Below, piece after piece: positions 40,704-50,698 of a DNA stretch of 64,000 nt. The position numbers were made by a program, and so were the translations under genes. The stretch covers positions 55,199 to 119,198 of the forward strand of contig JAGLON010000031.1 of assembly GCA_023138975.1 (NCBI GenBank). Reading direction: 5' to 3'. Numbering within the stretch: position 1 is the stretch's first letter; the number at the start of each line of letters is the position of its first letter. This DNA comes from Candidatus Zixiibacteriota bacterium (lineage in GTDB: Bacteria; Zixibacteria; MSB-5A5; GN15; JAAZOE01). The notes beneath the pieces were generated by a model. It did no database searches, had not been told where the DNA came from, and saw nothing but the letters and a program-made list of their open reading frames with translations.

Positions 40704-43699
40704 GTAAAATCCATTTTCATTGGCTAACCGAATTATTTCAGAATAACGAAAAGAAATTTGTGATTCTGTTTTTCTTTATTGCGGCGGTAGTTCTAATATC
40801 CACTACTCTACAATTCGGCGAATACATTATAGATGATGCCGGTATTTCATTTACATACGCACGGCATCTGATTGAGGGGGAAGGGCTTGTAATAAATCCC
40901 GGCGGTGAAAAAGTAGAAGGTTATTCAAATCCACTTTGGGTTTTCCTTATTGCCGTTATTATGAAAATCGGGTTATTTCATCCAATTATTACGCCCAAAG
41001 TAATTTCGGTAGTACTGATTTTAGGTACTTTTATTGTGATCAATAAAATTTACCGGGAATTTAATTCGGGGCCTGTCGGATGCATTTTTTCGGGAATAAT
41101 ATGTGTTCTCATCGCGACTAACACTTCACTAGTTATGTGGTCAACGGCCGGATTAGAAAATCCACTATATATATTTCTAATTATCTGGTCCGGGTATCGA
41201 TTATATAAAGAATTAAACGATTCATCTTTTTATCCAATTTCGGGAATATTGTTTTTTCTAACGGCTATAACACGACCTGAAGGAATCGTGTATGTTATTG
41301 CCGGGGTTGGAGCCGGTTTGTTTTTTCTTCGTTCCAAATCGGTAATACGGCAATATGCAATTATCTTTGGACTCTTTTCGGTCTTATTCTTAATATATCA
41401 TATCTGGCACTACTCCTATTTCAAGGATATCTTTCCCAATACATATTACGCTAAACAATTAACTATACCGCTTACAGAAAGGCTGTTTAGTTTCGACTGG
41501 AGGGGATGGAGTTATATCTTCAACGGGCTTTCAGGTTATTCATTGTTTCCATTATTGTTGTTTCTGCCTGCCGCGTTATTAACTGCACGGTTCCGTCAGA
41601 GCATTGTTTTATTATTGTTACTGGGTGCTTCACTGGGGCTTCCTCTCTACTCAGGCGGCGATTGGATGCTGCAATACCGGTTCCTCTATCCGACGTTTTT
41701 CCTAATTATTGTAATCGCTGGTTTAGGAGTGGTAAATGTTTTGTCTTACCATTTCAGGAGACCAGTGTTGCCGATTATCATCGGGAGTGTGTTTTTAATC
41801 ATTTTCATTATTTCATGGAAATCGTCGCAGGAACAATTCACATCAATGGCAGGCTTTTACACTGTTCCCTTTAAGTCAGTAAAGAATGTATACTACAATA
41901 CTAATACTAAGCTTGGTGACACGCTCCTTATTAATCAGCCGACGATACAATGCGCTGACCTGGGCGCAACTTCGTACTATGGTGGTTTAACGATATATGA
42001 TGTCGGCGTACTCGCTGACTATCATATAGCGCGTTATCGATTTACCGATTATTATCGGGAATATATTTTTGAGGAGCGCAAACCGGATTTTTTGAGTTTT
42101 CAAGGACCGGCAGTAGCAAGGTTTACTAAAATGCATCAGTATGAAATCTTTCATGAAGATTATGCCGTTTATCAGAAGAATCATTTTGAAACGACACTTG
42201 AGGGTGATAGCTTGTTTGATGGGCAGTTCATTAGGAAATCTAATGTGCATTCTAAGACGGTACCATATTACGCGTATGATAGCGACCATCCTTCTCTGGC
42301 GGGCTGGTATATACCAGATGCAATTGAGGAAAATGACAGCACAATTGTTATCGCTCTATTCTGGACAGCTCCTCTGCCAGAGAAGGTTGAAGATAGTATT
42401 GTAATCCAAGTTTCTGGTAGTGGTAATAATAATTGGATTCGAGTTTTGCCTATTGGTTATCATTGGTACTTACCGAAGGATTGGCGTGATGGGGGTGTCG
42501 TAAGTCAATATATACATCTTCCGATCTTGAAGGAGGGAACTGCTGAGTATTTAAGTATAGAAGCTTACTCTTCAGATTCTTCTTCTCTATTTTTGCATCA
42601 TTTGACAATATCGAACAGTGCCCGGCTGGCAGCGATGCAGACTGTTAAAGAGGCTTCGTTCCTCACCGCAGGTACGCCCGCAGAGACAATTCAGTGGACT
42701 GAACGATTGATGATGCAATTCGATCTTGATTTCTGGAAGGCTGATGAGGGGTATACATTCGTAAAGCAGCAGCTCGATTATCATTTTGATGCACCTACCA
42801 GCGAATTTATGGCATCAGACACAGATTCTTTGCTTTCAATATTTCTTGCTTTAAAAAAGATTACCCCTGGGCACCGTGGATTACTGAAAATCGGTCATTT
42901 ATTTCATGATTACTATATTGCCGCGGCCGATTCTCTTTTAGGACTGTCGCATGTTTCCCACCTTCAAGCGTTCAAATGCTGCCTTAAGGCAAACGATGCC
43001 TGGGCAGGGGATCCTTTGGTGAGGAAAAAAATAGAAATGATGCGGCCGTGGGTTGAATATCTGAGTACTTCAAATATTGAGACACAGAATACTTCCACTA
43101 TTGCCTTGCTAGAATTGGCGTGCGATGCTCACCGGAAGTATATACGCGGATCAGTCAGAAAACATGATATGTTTGTCGAGTTCGTTCGCGAATTTCTTTT
43201 TGAGGGGATTAATTTAGATACAGTTTTTGATTCGTTAAGTCTCGAAGATCGCTTTCAGCTTTGTCAGTTGGGAGATTTGGATTTTACACTTGAGAATTGT
43301 TATGGTGATGCAGGACCACTACAGATTTTTGGTGATGGAGCTCTTGAGGTTGTTCAAAGCCATCTTCGTAAGCTACCCAATGGGAAGTATCTGTTCGATG
43401 CGATATTAATTCCTCATAGCTTACCTGATCGAAGGTACGTTTTGGAATTGAATATAGTACCCAGAGATACAAGTAGCATACCGGAGCAATTCAAATGGAA
43501 AGGCGTATATCCGCGTTCCTTTGGTTCACTACCGGCGTTGTGGGATCTGGATGACCACAAGGCAACTTACGTGTGGCGGGAGATTGAGCTTCTTGGCAAA
43601 CCGGATAAGTATTCTATAGCCGTTTTTGTCAGTGGCGGCCCACCATGGTATCCTTTGAAATCAGATGCCGAGAGTACAATATATTATTTTCCAAAATAA
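40700..43699 (+). CDS. Large GT-C type glycosyltransferase-like membrane protein
   Basis: 999 residues starting at a TTG that overlaps the upstream stop (TTGA). The N-terminal region has TM1 at about 19-37, then the GT-C first loop DDAGISFTYARHLIEGEGLV with Asp45/Asp46 and VEGYSNPLW, and about ten more segments to about residue 380. After about 390 it is soluble: a mixed domain with DLGATSYYGGLTIYDVGVLA, then beta-rich and helical regions to the end. The motif set is that of oligosaccharyltransferase-like enzymes in other bacteria. Target unknown. It should act on the outer face of the inner membrane with the preceding enzyme. Confidence 0.75.
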   Translation: MSKIHFHWLTELFQNNEKKFVILFFFIAAVVLISTTLQFGEYIIDDAGISFTYARHLIEGEGLVINPGGEKVEGYSNPLWVFLIAVIMKIGLFHPIITPKVISVVLILGTFIVINKIYREFNSGPVGCIFSGIICVLIATNTSLVMWSTAGLENPLYIFLIIWSGYRLYKELNDSSFYPISGILFFLTAITRPEGIVYVIAGVGAGLFFLRSKSVIRQYAIIFGLFSVLFLIYHIWHYSYFKDIFPNTYYAKQLTIPLTERLFSFDWRGWSYIFNGLSGYSLFPLLLFLPAALLTARFRQSIVLLLLLGASLGLPLYSGGDWMLQYRFLYPTFFLIIVIAGLGVVNVLSYHFRRPVLPIIIGSVFLIIFIISWKSSQEQFTSMAGFYTVPFKSVKNVYYNTNTKLGDTLLINQPTIQCADLGATSYYGGLTIYDVGVLADYHIARYRFTDYYREYIFEERKPDFLSFQGPAVARFTKMHQYEIFHEDYAVYQKNHFETTLEGDSLFDGQFIRKSNVHSKTVPYYAYDSDHPSLAGWYIPDAIEENDSTIVIALFWTAPLPEKVEDSIVIQVSGSGNNNWIRVLPIGYHWYLPKDWRDGGVVSQYIHLPILKEGTAEYLSIEAYSSDSSSLFLHHLTISNSARLAAMQTVKEASFLTAGTPAETIQWTERLMMQFDLDFWKADEGYTFVKQQLDYHFDAPTSEFMASDTDSLLSIFLALKKITPGHRGLLKIGHLFHDYYIAAADSLLGLSHVSHLQAFKCCLKANDAWAGDPLVRKKIEMMRPWVEYLSTSNIETQNTSTIALLELACDAHRKYIRGSVRKHDMFVEFVREFLFEGINLDTVFDSLSLEDRFQLCQLGDLDFTLENCYGDAGPLQIFGDGALEVVQSHLRKLPNGKYLFDAILIPHSLPDRRYVLELNIVPRDTSSIPEQFKWKGVYPRSFGSLPALWDLDDHKATYVWREIELLGKPDKYSIAVFVSGGPPWYPLKSDAESTIYYFPK

Positions 43700-43702
43700 T
43701 AA

Positions 43703-43733
43703 AAAAACCCGGCGAGTGAATCACCGGGCTTGA
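43703..43733 (-). terminator. Terminator of valS
   Basis: On the minus strand AAGCCCGG/CCGGGTTT stem with an 11-base loop followed by TTTTTTTATT, 28 bases past the valS stop. The convergent transferase gene ends just before it. Confidence 0.85.
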
Positions 43734-43760
43734 ATGCTAACTTATATTTTAGCACACTAA

Positions 43761-46418
43761 CTACCAGTTCATGAGTTGTTCGAGATTTTGGTTGAGTTTC
43801 TCAACCCGGGTCTCAAAATCAACTTTTTTGTTTCTATCCTTCTCAACAATATCGGCCGGAGCATTGGCCAGGTAATCCGGATTGGCTAATTTCTTGGATA
43901 GTTTCTCCAACTGATTCTTGAGGTTGTTCAGATCTTTATCGAGGCGCTTACGTTCAAACTCGATATCGATTAAGCCCTCTAACGGAATGAATATCTCCGC
44001 GCCGGGAATCACGGCCGAGGCGGACATTGGCGGTTTTTTTACCTCAGCATCAATAGTGATATTGTTGATGCGGGCGAGATTCTTGTAATAATCAAAATAC
44101 TCCGTTAAAACAGAACCCAACCCATTGTCCTCGATTCGAATCAAAACATCGGCTTTCTTGCCCGGAGGGACATTCATCTCCGCGCGGATATTTCGAATCG
44201 TATTGACAACTTCCTGAATGCGGTTGAGTTTGTTCTCAAGTTCATCATTGGCGAAGTCACCTTCGAGTTCCGGCCATTGTGAAAGAACCAGCGAAGAATC
44301 CTCGTTGCCGACTAATTGCGCATGAATTTCCTCGGTAATAAAAGGAACAAACGGATGCAGAAGTTGGAGTATCCGTTTCAGGACAAAACCGGCAACCAGC
44401 CGGGCGGTCTGTTTTTCCTCTTCGGTGCCGTCATACAGGCGAGGTTTAATCAGCTCGATATACCAGTCGCAGAAATCTTTCCAGGCGAAATCGTATAATA
44501 TCTTGGCGGCATTGTTTAGTTTGAAGTTGTCGAAACTCTTATTAACGGCGGCGATGGTCTTTTCTAACCGGGAGAGAATCCATTTATCGATTAAGATAAG
44601 TTTGTCTTTGGGCAATGTATCCAGTTCGCGCTGGCCGTCTTCGAGATTCATCATAACAAATCGGGACGCATTCCAGATTTTGTTATTGAAATTTCTACCC
44701 AGTTCAAAGCTGTTTTGACCAATCCAGGGGTCTTGGCCGTCCGGCGAGGCTAATATCATAGCGATACGCAGAGCATCGGCTCCGTATTGATCGACGATAA
44801 GAACCGGATCGATACCGTTACCGAGAGATTTGGACATTTTAATGCCGTCGGCATCCCGAACAGTGCCGTGAATATAAACATCTTTGAAGGGAAGTTCACC
44901 CAGGAATTCGTACCCGGCCATGACCATGCGGGCGACCCAGAGGAAAATAATTTCGTTACCGGTCACGAGAGTATTAGTGGGATAAAACTTTTTGAGTAAA
45001 TCAGTTTCTTCCGGCCAGCCGAAAACTGAGAACGGCCAGAGCCATGAGGAAAACCAGGTATCGAGAACATCTTCGTCCTGAATAATGATATTTGATTTAC
45101 AGGACGGGCACATTTCGGGCTTTGAGCGGGCGGCAATCGTCTCGCCGCACTCCTGACAATAATAAATCGGAATCCGGTGTCCCCACCATAATTGGCGAGA
45201 AATGCACCAATCGCGAATGTTTTCCATCCAGTGCAGATAGGTTTTTTGCCAGTGGTCGGGATGGAATCTGAGCTTGCCGGATTTAACGGCCTCAATAGCC
45301 GGTGCGGCCAGCGGTTTCATTTTCACGAACCATTGCTCGGATAACATCGGTTCGACGACTGTTTTACAGCGATCATGAATGCCGATGGAGAGCTTATATT
45401 TTTCGGTCTCGACTAAAAAGCCCTTGGCTTCAAGGTCTTTTAACAGCTGTTTGCGGCCTTGATAGCGATCAAGTCCTTTATATTTACCGGCGTTCTCATT
45501 TAGCGTACCGTCGAGGTTCATGATGTTTATCTGCTCAAGGTCATGACGGCGGCCGATTTCGAAATCGTTAGGGTCATGAGCGGGAGTGACTTTGACGACA
45601 CCAGTGCCAAACTCCATATCGACGTAGTTATCGGCTATAATAGGCAGTTCTCTTTCGAGAATCGGTAAGATAACAGTTTTTCCAACGAGCTTTTTGTACC
45701 GGGTATCAGACGGATTTACCGCCAGCGCCGTGTCGCCGAGCATTGTTTCGGGACGGGTTGTAGCGACGGTGAGGTATTCATCTGAGCCTTTGAGTTTATA
45801 TCGAATATGCCACAGATAGCTGTCAATTTCCTTGTGTTCGACTTCATCATCAGAAATAGAAGTCTGGTCTTTCGGGCACCAGTTGACAATGCGATGGCCT
45901 TTGTAAATCAGTCCTTTTTCGTAAAGACGCAAAAAGACTTCCTTGACGGCATTGGATAGGTCATCGTCGTAGGTGAAGCGAGTCCGTTCCCAATCGCAGG
46001 AAGAACCAATTCTTTTGAGCTGGCCGAGGATGCTGTCTTTATTTTTATTGGCCCAACTCCAGACGTGCTCGATAAACTTTTCCCGGCCCATTTCCCGGCG
46101 GGTGGTGCCTTCTTTAGCCAGTCGTTTTTCAACGATAACCTGAGTTGCGATTCCGGCGTGGTCGGATCCGGGCACCCATTCTCCCTCGAAACCCTGCATA
46201 CGTTTGCGACGGATCAGGACATCCTGAATAGTATTATTGAGGGCGTGTCCAAGATGAAGGATATCGGTCACATTGGGCGGAGGTATAACTATTGTATAGG
46301 GTTTTTTATCCGTTTTCGGATCGCCGTGAAAGACTCCGGCGTCGGCCCATTTTTTGAACCATTTAGCCTCTACATCTTTTGGACTATATGGTTTTCCTTT
46401 AGATTTCGCTTCTGCCAT
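43761..46418 (-). CDS. valS: Valyl-tRNA synthetase
   Basis: Charges tRNA-Val. 885 residues with class I signatures: PPPNVTDILHLGHA (HIGH-type) near residue 50 and GIKMSKSLGN near 525. There is also an editing domain and a Zn finger (CQECGETIAARSKPEMCPSC). The C-terminal tail is a long coiled coil (FERKRLDKDLNNLKNQLEKL), which ValRS uses for tRNA contact. Length is normal. It has its own promoter (46454-46482) and terminator, diverging from mazG. Confidence 0.97.
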   Translation of the reverse strand: MAEAKSKGKPYSPKDVEAKWFKKWADAGVFHGDPKTDKKPYTIVIPPPNVTDILHLGHALNNTIQDVLIRRKRMQGFEGEWVPGSDHAGIATQVIVEKRLAKEGTTRREMGREKFIEHVWSWANKNKDSILGQLKRIGSSCDWERTRFTYDDDLSNAVKEVFLRLYEKGLIYKGHRIVNWCPKDQTSISDDEVEHKEIDSYLWHIRYKLKGSDEYLTVATTRPETMLGDTALAVNPSDTRYKKLVGKTVILPILERELPIIADNYVDMEFGTGVVKVTPAHDPNDFEIGRRHDLEQINIMNLDGTLNENAGKYKGLDRYQGRKQLLKDLEAKGFLVETEKYKLSIGIHDRCKTVVEPMLSEQWFVKMKPLAAPAIEAVKSGKLRFHPDHWQKTYLHWMENIRDWCISRQLWWGHRIPIYYCQECGETIAARSKPEMCPSCKSNIIIQDEDVLDTWFSSWLWPFSVFGWPEETDLLKKFYPTNTLVTGNEIIFLWVARMVMAGYEFLGELPFKDVYIHGTVRDADGIKMSKSLGNGIDPVLIVDQYGADALRIAMILASPDGQDPWIGQNSFELGRNFNNKIWNASRFVMMNLEDGQRELDTLPKDKLILIDKWILSRLEKTIAAVNKSFDNFKLNNAAKILYDFAWKDFCDWYIELIKPRLYDGTEEEKQTARLVAGFVLKRILQLLHPFVPFITEEIHAQLVGNEDSSLVLSQWPELEGDFANDELENKLNRIQEVVNTIRNIRAEMNVPPGKKADVLIRIEDNGLGSVLTEYFDYYKNLARINNITIDAEVKKPPMSASAVIPGAEIFIPLEGLIDIEFERKRLDKDLNNLKNQLEKLSKKLANPDYLANAPADIVEKDRNKKVDFETRVEKLNQNLEQLMNW

Positions 46419-46453
46419 TTATTCCTCTGTTTCCTTAATTTACTAAAGCTCTT

Positions 46454-46482
46454 AAAATATTTGTATATGCGTAAAAAGTCAA
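46454..46482 (-). promoter_or_regulatory. Sigma-70 type promoter of valS
   Basis: On the minus strand, -35 TTGACT (46477-46482) and -10 TATTTT (46454-46459) with a 17-base spacer, about 36 bases before the valS start codon. Confidence 0.5.
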
Positions 46483-46566
46483 GTTTAGGCTTAAATGAAT
46501 TTATATTTCTCTTTTGTACGGAATACTCATAACGTATTATTCTATCGGCTTTAAAAGGAGAATACT

Positions 46567-47349
46567 TTGACTGACAATTTCAAATCTGAATTGCCGCCGC
46601 TGGAACGTCTACGGGCAATTATGGCTCGCCTGCGCCAAAAAGACGGCTGTAACTGGGATCGCGCACAGACTCATCAGACTCTGGTGAAATATTTAATAGA
46701 AGAAACTTATGAAGTAGTCGAATGTATCGAGAATAATTCTCTTGAGACTTTGAAGGAGGAACTCGGGGATTTGCTGGTGCAAGTTTATTTTCACGCGCAA
46801 ATAGCTGATGACGAGGGACGGTTTTCAATCGATGATGTTGCCCATGGCGAAAATGAGAAGCTGATTCGCAGGCATCCTCATGTATTTGGCGAGAAAAAAG
46901 ACCTGAATCCTGAGCAGGTACGCGACCAATGGGAGACGATAAAAATTGAGTCAAAGGAGAAAGAATCGGTTTTGGCCGGAGTGCCGAAATCGATGCCGGC
47001 TTTAAATCTGGCGTTTCGGGTAGGGGAAAAAGCGGCCGGAGTCGGTTTTGACTGGGAGGATCCGAAGGATATATTCGATAAATTTAAAGAAGAAGTCGGC
47101 GAGTTTGAAGCGGAATTTGACGCCGGTGATAAAGAACGAATGTCGGATGAGTTAGGCGATTTGCTCTTTGTTTTGGTCAATCTGGCTCGTAAAGTTGACG
47201 TCGATCCGGAGCATGCCTTGCGTCAAACAGTCGGACGTTTTATTCAGCGGTTCGGGTATATTGAAGACAGCTTGAAAAGCAGGGGGCAGAAGTTTTCTGA
47301 GACTTCTCTTGAGGAAATGGAAGCGCTCTGGCAGGAAGCGAAAAAGTGA
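46567..47349 (+). CDS. mazG: Nucleoside triphosphate pyrophosphohydrolase MazG
   Basis: Hydrolyses nucleoside triphosphates to monophosphate and pyrophosphate, limiting mutagenic nucleotides and modulating ppGpp. 260 residues with two MazG domains: WDRAQTHQTLVKYLIEETYE with EELGDLL in the first and FKEEVGEFEAEF with DELGDLLFVLVN in the second. The start is a TTG five bases after AAAGGAG. Divergent from valS. The metal-binding EExxE/DxxD acidic residues are present in both halves. Confidence 0.92.
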   Translation: MTDNFKSELPPLERLRAIMARLRQKDGCNWDRAQTHQTLVKYLIEETYEVVECIENNSLETLKEELGDLLVQVYFHAQIADDEGRFSIDDVAHGENEKLIRRHPHVFGEKKDLNPEQVRDQWETIKIESKEKESVLAGVPKSMPALNLAFRVGEKAAGVGFDWEDPKDIFDKFKEEVGEFEAEFDAGDKERMSDELGDLLFVLVNLARKVDVDPEHALRQTVGRFIQRFGYIEDSLKSRGQKFSETSLEEMEALWQEAKK

Positions 47350-47464
47350 ACAAAACGGAAACGGGGCGGTTCATATAGTATGTTGTGAAATGATAGGCAA
47401 TTATAGGTATTTGGATTTGACTTTGTGTGAACGGCATATTATTATGACGACCTGAGGAAAAGTA

Positions 47465-48445
47465 ATGACGAGTGCGAATTTACAGGAAATAGTCAAGCCG
47501 GTTTCAAAGGATCTTCTGGCGTTCGATAAAAAGCTGGATAAGTTCCTTTCCGCCGACTCAGTGTTGATAACTTCGGTTATTAAACATATCATGACTGCCA
47601 AGGGCAAACGGCTTCGTCCGGCAATGCTGTTTCTGGCTGCCCGGAGCGGTAATTATATGTCAGCCAAGGTTGTTGACGCCGCGCTGTCTATTGAGCTAAT
47701 TCATACCGCCACATTACTTCATGACGACGTTATTGATGAATCAGATTTACGCCGGGGACATGAAACGGTAAATTACCGCTGGAATAATCTGGTCTCGGTT
47801 CTGATGGGGGACTTCCTGTTTTCGCGAGCATTTCGGATAATGGTCAGAACTGGTTCGACTGAGTTAATCGCCTCAATAAGCAAGGCTACCGAGCGGGTGA
47901 GCTTTGGTGAACTGCGTCAGATTGAGGAAGCCTCAAACTACGATCTGGCCGAAAAAGAGTATATAAAGATAATTTCCGATAAAACCGCCTCATTATTTGC
48001 TACCGCCTGTGAAGCCGGACCCATTCTCCAGAAGGCTCCGAATCAGGAACGGAAGCGACTGTTTAATTTTGGTGAAAATGTTGGTATCGCGTTTCAGATT
48101 GCCGATGACTTGCTTGACTTTATCGGTGACAGCAAACGCACCGGCAAAGAAGTCGGCAGCGACCTGATACAGGGTAAAGTGACCATGCCTCTGATTTATT
48201 CCCTGACCAAGTCATCTAATAAAACGCGCAAAGAGATTACCGGGCTGTTAGGCAACGGTATCAATAAACGGGGAATGAATCGGGTTCTGAAGTTTGTCAC
48301 CGAGCAGGGCGGTATCGATTATGCCTATTCAAGAGCCAGAGAGTTTTCCGAAAAAGCTGCGGCTACGTGCGACAAATTAGATAATAGCGTATATAATCGT
48401 ACCCTGAGAGAAATATTGCAATTTGCGGTTGCCCGTGATAACTAA
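47465..48445 (+). CDS. Polyprenyl diphosphate synthase (octaprenyl-type)
   Basis: Trans-prenyltransferase that lengthens isoprenoid diphosphates with isopentenyl diphosphate; products feed quinone and lipid carrier synthesis. 326 residues with KGKRLRPAMLF, the first Asp-rich motif LLHDDVIDESDLRRG and the second QIADDLLDFIGD, both DDxxD. The residue five positions before the first Asp-rich motif is Ala, a small residue consistent with a long product. IspH at 56542 supplies precursors for this pathway. Preceded by GAGGA. Confidence 0.9.
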   Translation: MTSANLQEIVKPVSKDLLAFDKKLDKFLSADSVLITSVIKHIMTAKGKRLRPAMLFLAARSGNYMSAKVVDAALSIELIHTATLLHDDVIDESDLRRGHETVNYRWNNLVSVLMGDFLFSRAFRIMVRTGSTELIASISKATERVSFGELRQIEEASNYDLAEKEYIKIISDKTASLFATACEAGPILQKAPNQERKRLFNFGENVGIAFQIADDLLDFIGDSKRTGKEVGSDLIQGKVTMPLIYSLTKSSNKTRKEITGLLGNGINKRGMNRVLKFVTEQGGIDYAYSRAREFSEKAAATCDKLDNSVYNRTLREILQFAVARDN

Positions 48446-48512
48446 AGTATCGGTTTTTTTCCATCATTTTCGTTTTCAGGTAACCTCTATAGCTCCTTTC
48501 TTAGTATAAGAA

Positions 48513-50696
48513 ATGATGATTGCCGTCTCACAATTCGACATACAGTTTCTTGGCAGCTATCTTTGGCTTAGTGTTATACTGTGCCTGGCGCTTCTGGGTG
48601 CGTCTTTTCTTTATTACCGAACAACGACACCGCCACTGCCGGGTTGGCTCAAATCAGTTTTATTCTCCCTGCGGATTATCGCTTTTATTGCGTTGTTCTT
48701 AACGTTAACTCAGCCGATTCTTACTATCGTTGAAACATATGAGAAAAACAAATCAATCGGCATTGTCATTGACCGCTCTAATTCGATGAATTTACCGAAC
48801 TCCACCAATTCCCGTTCCAGCCGTAAAGAGATGGCTGATGAATTATTGGATAGTGAGGGATTCTCAGATTTACTAAGTAATCTTGACTTTGAGTATTATG
48901 CACTGGCCGAGTCATTGGATGTGACCAAAAACGGTTTGAATCTGTCTGGCAATAAGTCCGACTTTGGCCGGGCCATCAGAAAGATCGATAAGCTAACTTC
49001 TCTGAATCCGTACGATTACATTTTAGTTATGTCTGACGGCAGGGCAACGACCGGTGAATCTCTGGCTGATGCGGCGTTGTCAATTGAAGCTCCTATCTTT
49101 ACCATAGCGGTCGGTGATTCAGTTAAGAATAATGATATTGCTCTGGGCGAACTGCTCTATAACAATGTCATGTATGCCGGGCGCAAGACTGAGATAAAGG
49201 CGAGTATTTCTCAACATGGTGATATCTCGGGAGATAGACGAATAATCCTTCGGGAAGGAACCCGATTAATTTCTCAGGCGACAATTTCTCCTCCGGGTGA
49301 CGGAAAAACATTTGAAGCAACAATTCAATATACTCCCATACAACCGGGTCGTAAAATACTGACTCTGGAAGTTTCTCACGGTGAAGATGCCAACACTGAT
49401 AACAATCGCAAAACGTTTTCTGTGCGGGTACTGAAGAGTAAGATGAATGTTCTGTTGTATAGCTCCTCGGTCAATCAGGAATACGCGTTTTTATACCGTT
49501 ATCTTAAGAGCCGGGAGGATTATGAAGTTACAACCGTGATAGACGCTCCGGGCGGAGCGCGGTTGGGCGAGCGTTTTCCGAATACTCCGGAAAAACTGAA
49601 TCGGTTTGACGCCGTGGTTTTGATTGATCCGAACCTGAACCGTATCAAGAGCCATCACGAAAAGTTTAACTCGTACCTTCGTGAACGGGGCGGCGGGTTG
49701 TTTATTCTCATGGGCGAAGAGTACGCCCAAAGCGCGGCTAATAACAGACTGGAACAGCTTTCGCCGCTGGCGGTTTCTTTTCGGCACACTGAATTTGGAA
49801 AGTTTCATCTTACGCCTAATCCTCGCATGATCTTCCATCCAGCGGTTAAACTGGGCGACAATCGTGAGGAAATTACGGCAATCTGGCAAAATCAGCCTCC
49901 GTTTACATCAATGGTCAGGGTTGATTCGCTCCGGTCAAACGGGGTGGCTATGGGATTTATAGAAGGCAATCGTTCACGCAGCCAAGTGTGCGGGATGGCT
50001 CTGCGCCGTATGGGAGCGGGTAAGGTTATTGCGATGGCGATGACACCAATGTGGAACTGGGCTTTTTATCCGCTTGGGGTCGGAGGCGACGCCTCGGACT
50101 ATCAGGAATTTGTTTCCGGCGTTATCCGCTGGCTGACAGTGGGCGATGAATCCGACCGGGTTAATTTCAAACCGACGGCCGAAGTTTTTGAAAGCGGGGA
50201 AGAAGTCTCATTCGAGGGGTTTGCCCGGGATGAAGGCTTCCGCGCAATCGCCGGCGGTACCGGCGAAGTCGTGATTGTCTCGGCCTCTGGAGACAGCACG
50301 ACGGCCAATATACTGCCTCGAGTCGGGAAAGAAGCGGGATACTATGCCGAATTCGGCGTGATGCCTCCGGGTGAGTATTCCTATCGGGCGGATATGTCTG
50401 CCGAAAATGTCCGGTTGGGGCGGTTCGACGGCAAGTTTGCTGTTGACGATATTGATCGCGAAACGGCCTTGACTCAGGTTGATTGGAATTACCTCAAGAA
50501 TGCGTCGGCCTTATCGGGCGGAGTGTTTGCGTCGTATGATAATATTCAGCCGGTTATTGATGCGATTGATATTACCAAGTCAAAGGTAACCGAGACGGAT
50601 GAAGTCCGTTTGTGGGATCATGTTATTTTATTGATTATTATTTTGGTGGCTCTTTCGGCCGAATGGTTCATCCGCAAAAACCGGCAGTTGTTATAG
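48513..50696 (+). CDS. Membrane protein with VWA and glutamine-amidotransferase-like domains
   Basis: 727 residues. Membrane segments at about 16-34, 49-69 and 703-720. After TM2 a von Willebrand factor A domain begins with SIGIVIDRSNSM, a MIDAS-type DxSxS metal site, and includes YDYILVMSDGRATTGES. Next come an Ig-like beta stretch and, from about 310, a class I glutamine-amidotransferase-like fold (NVLLYSSSVNQEYAFLYRYL, RERGGGLFILMGEEYA). This architecture is widespread in FCB bacteria near MoxR/BatA genes. Here it stands alone, while DUF4159 and DUF4175 genes lie at 9893-14131. Role unknown. Confidence 0.82.
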   Translation: MMIAVSQFDIQFLGSYLWLSVILCLALLGASFLYYRTTTPPLPGWLKSVLFSLRIIAFIALFLTLTQPILTIVETYEKNKSIGIVIDRSNSMNLPNSTNSRSSRKEMADELLDSEGFSDLLSNLDFEYYALAESLDVTKNGLNLSGNKSDFGRAIRKIDKLTSLNPYDYILVMSDGRATTGESLADAALSIEAPIFTIAVGDSVKNNDIALGELLYNNVMYAGRKTEIKASISQHGDISGDRRIILREGTRLISQATISPPGDGKTFEATIQYTPIQPGRKILTLEVSHGEDANTDNNRKTFSVRVLKSKMNVLLYSSSVNQEYAFLYRYLKSREDYEVTTVIDAPGGARLGERFPNTPEKLNRFDAVVLIDPNLNRIKSHHEKFNSYLRERGGGLFILMGEEYAQSAANNRLEQLSPLAVSFRHTEFGKFHLTPNPRMIFHPAVKLGDNREEITAIWQNQPPFTSMVRVDSLRSNGVAMGFIEGNRSRSQVCGMALRRMGAGKVIAMAMTPMWNWAFYPLGVGGDASDYQEFVSGVIRWLTVGDESDRVNFKPTAEVFESGEEVSFEGFARDEGFRAIAGGTGEVVIVSASGDSTTANILPRVGKEAGYYAEFGVMPPGEYSYRADMSAENVRLGRFDGKFAVDDIDRETALTQVDWNYLKNASALSGGVFASYDNIQPVIDAIDITKSKVTETDEVRLWDHVILLIIILVALSAEWFIRKNRQLL

Positions 50697-50698
50697 GG

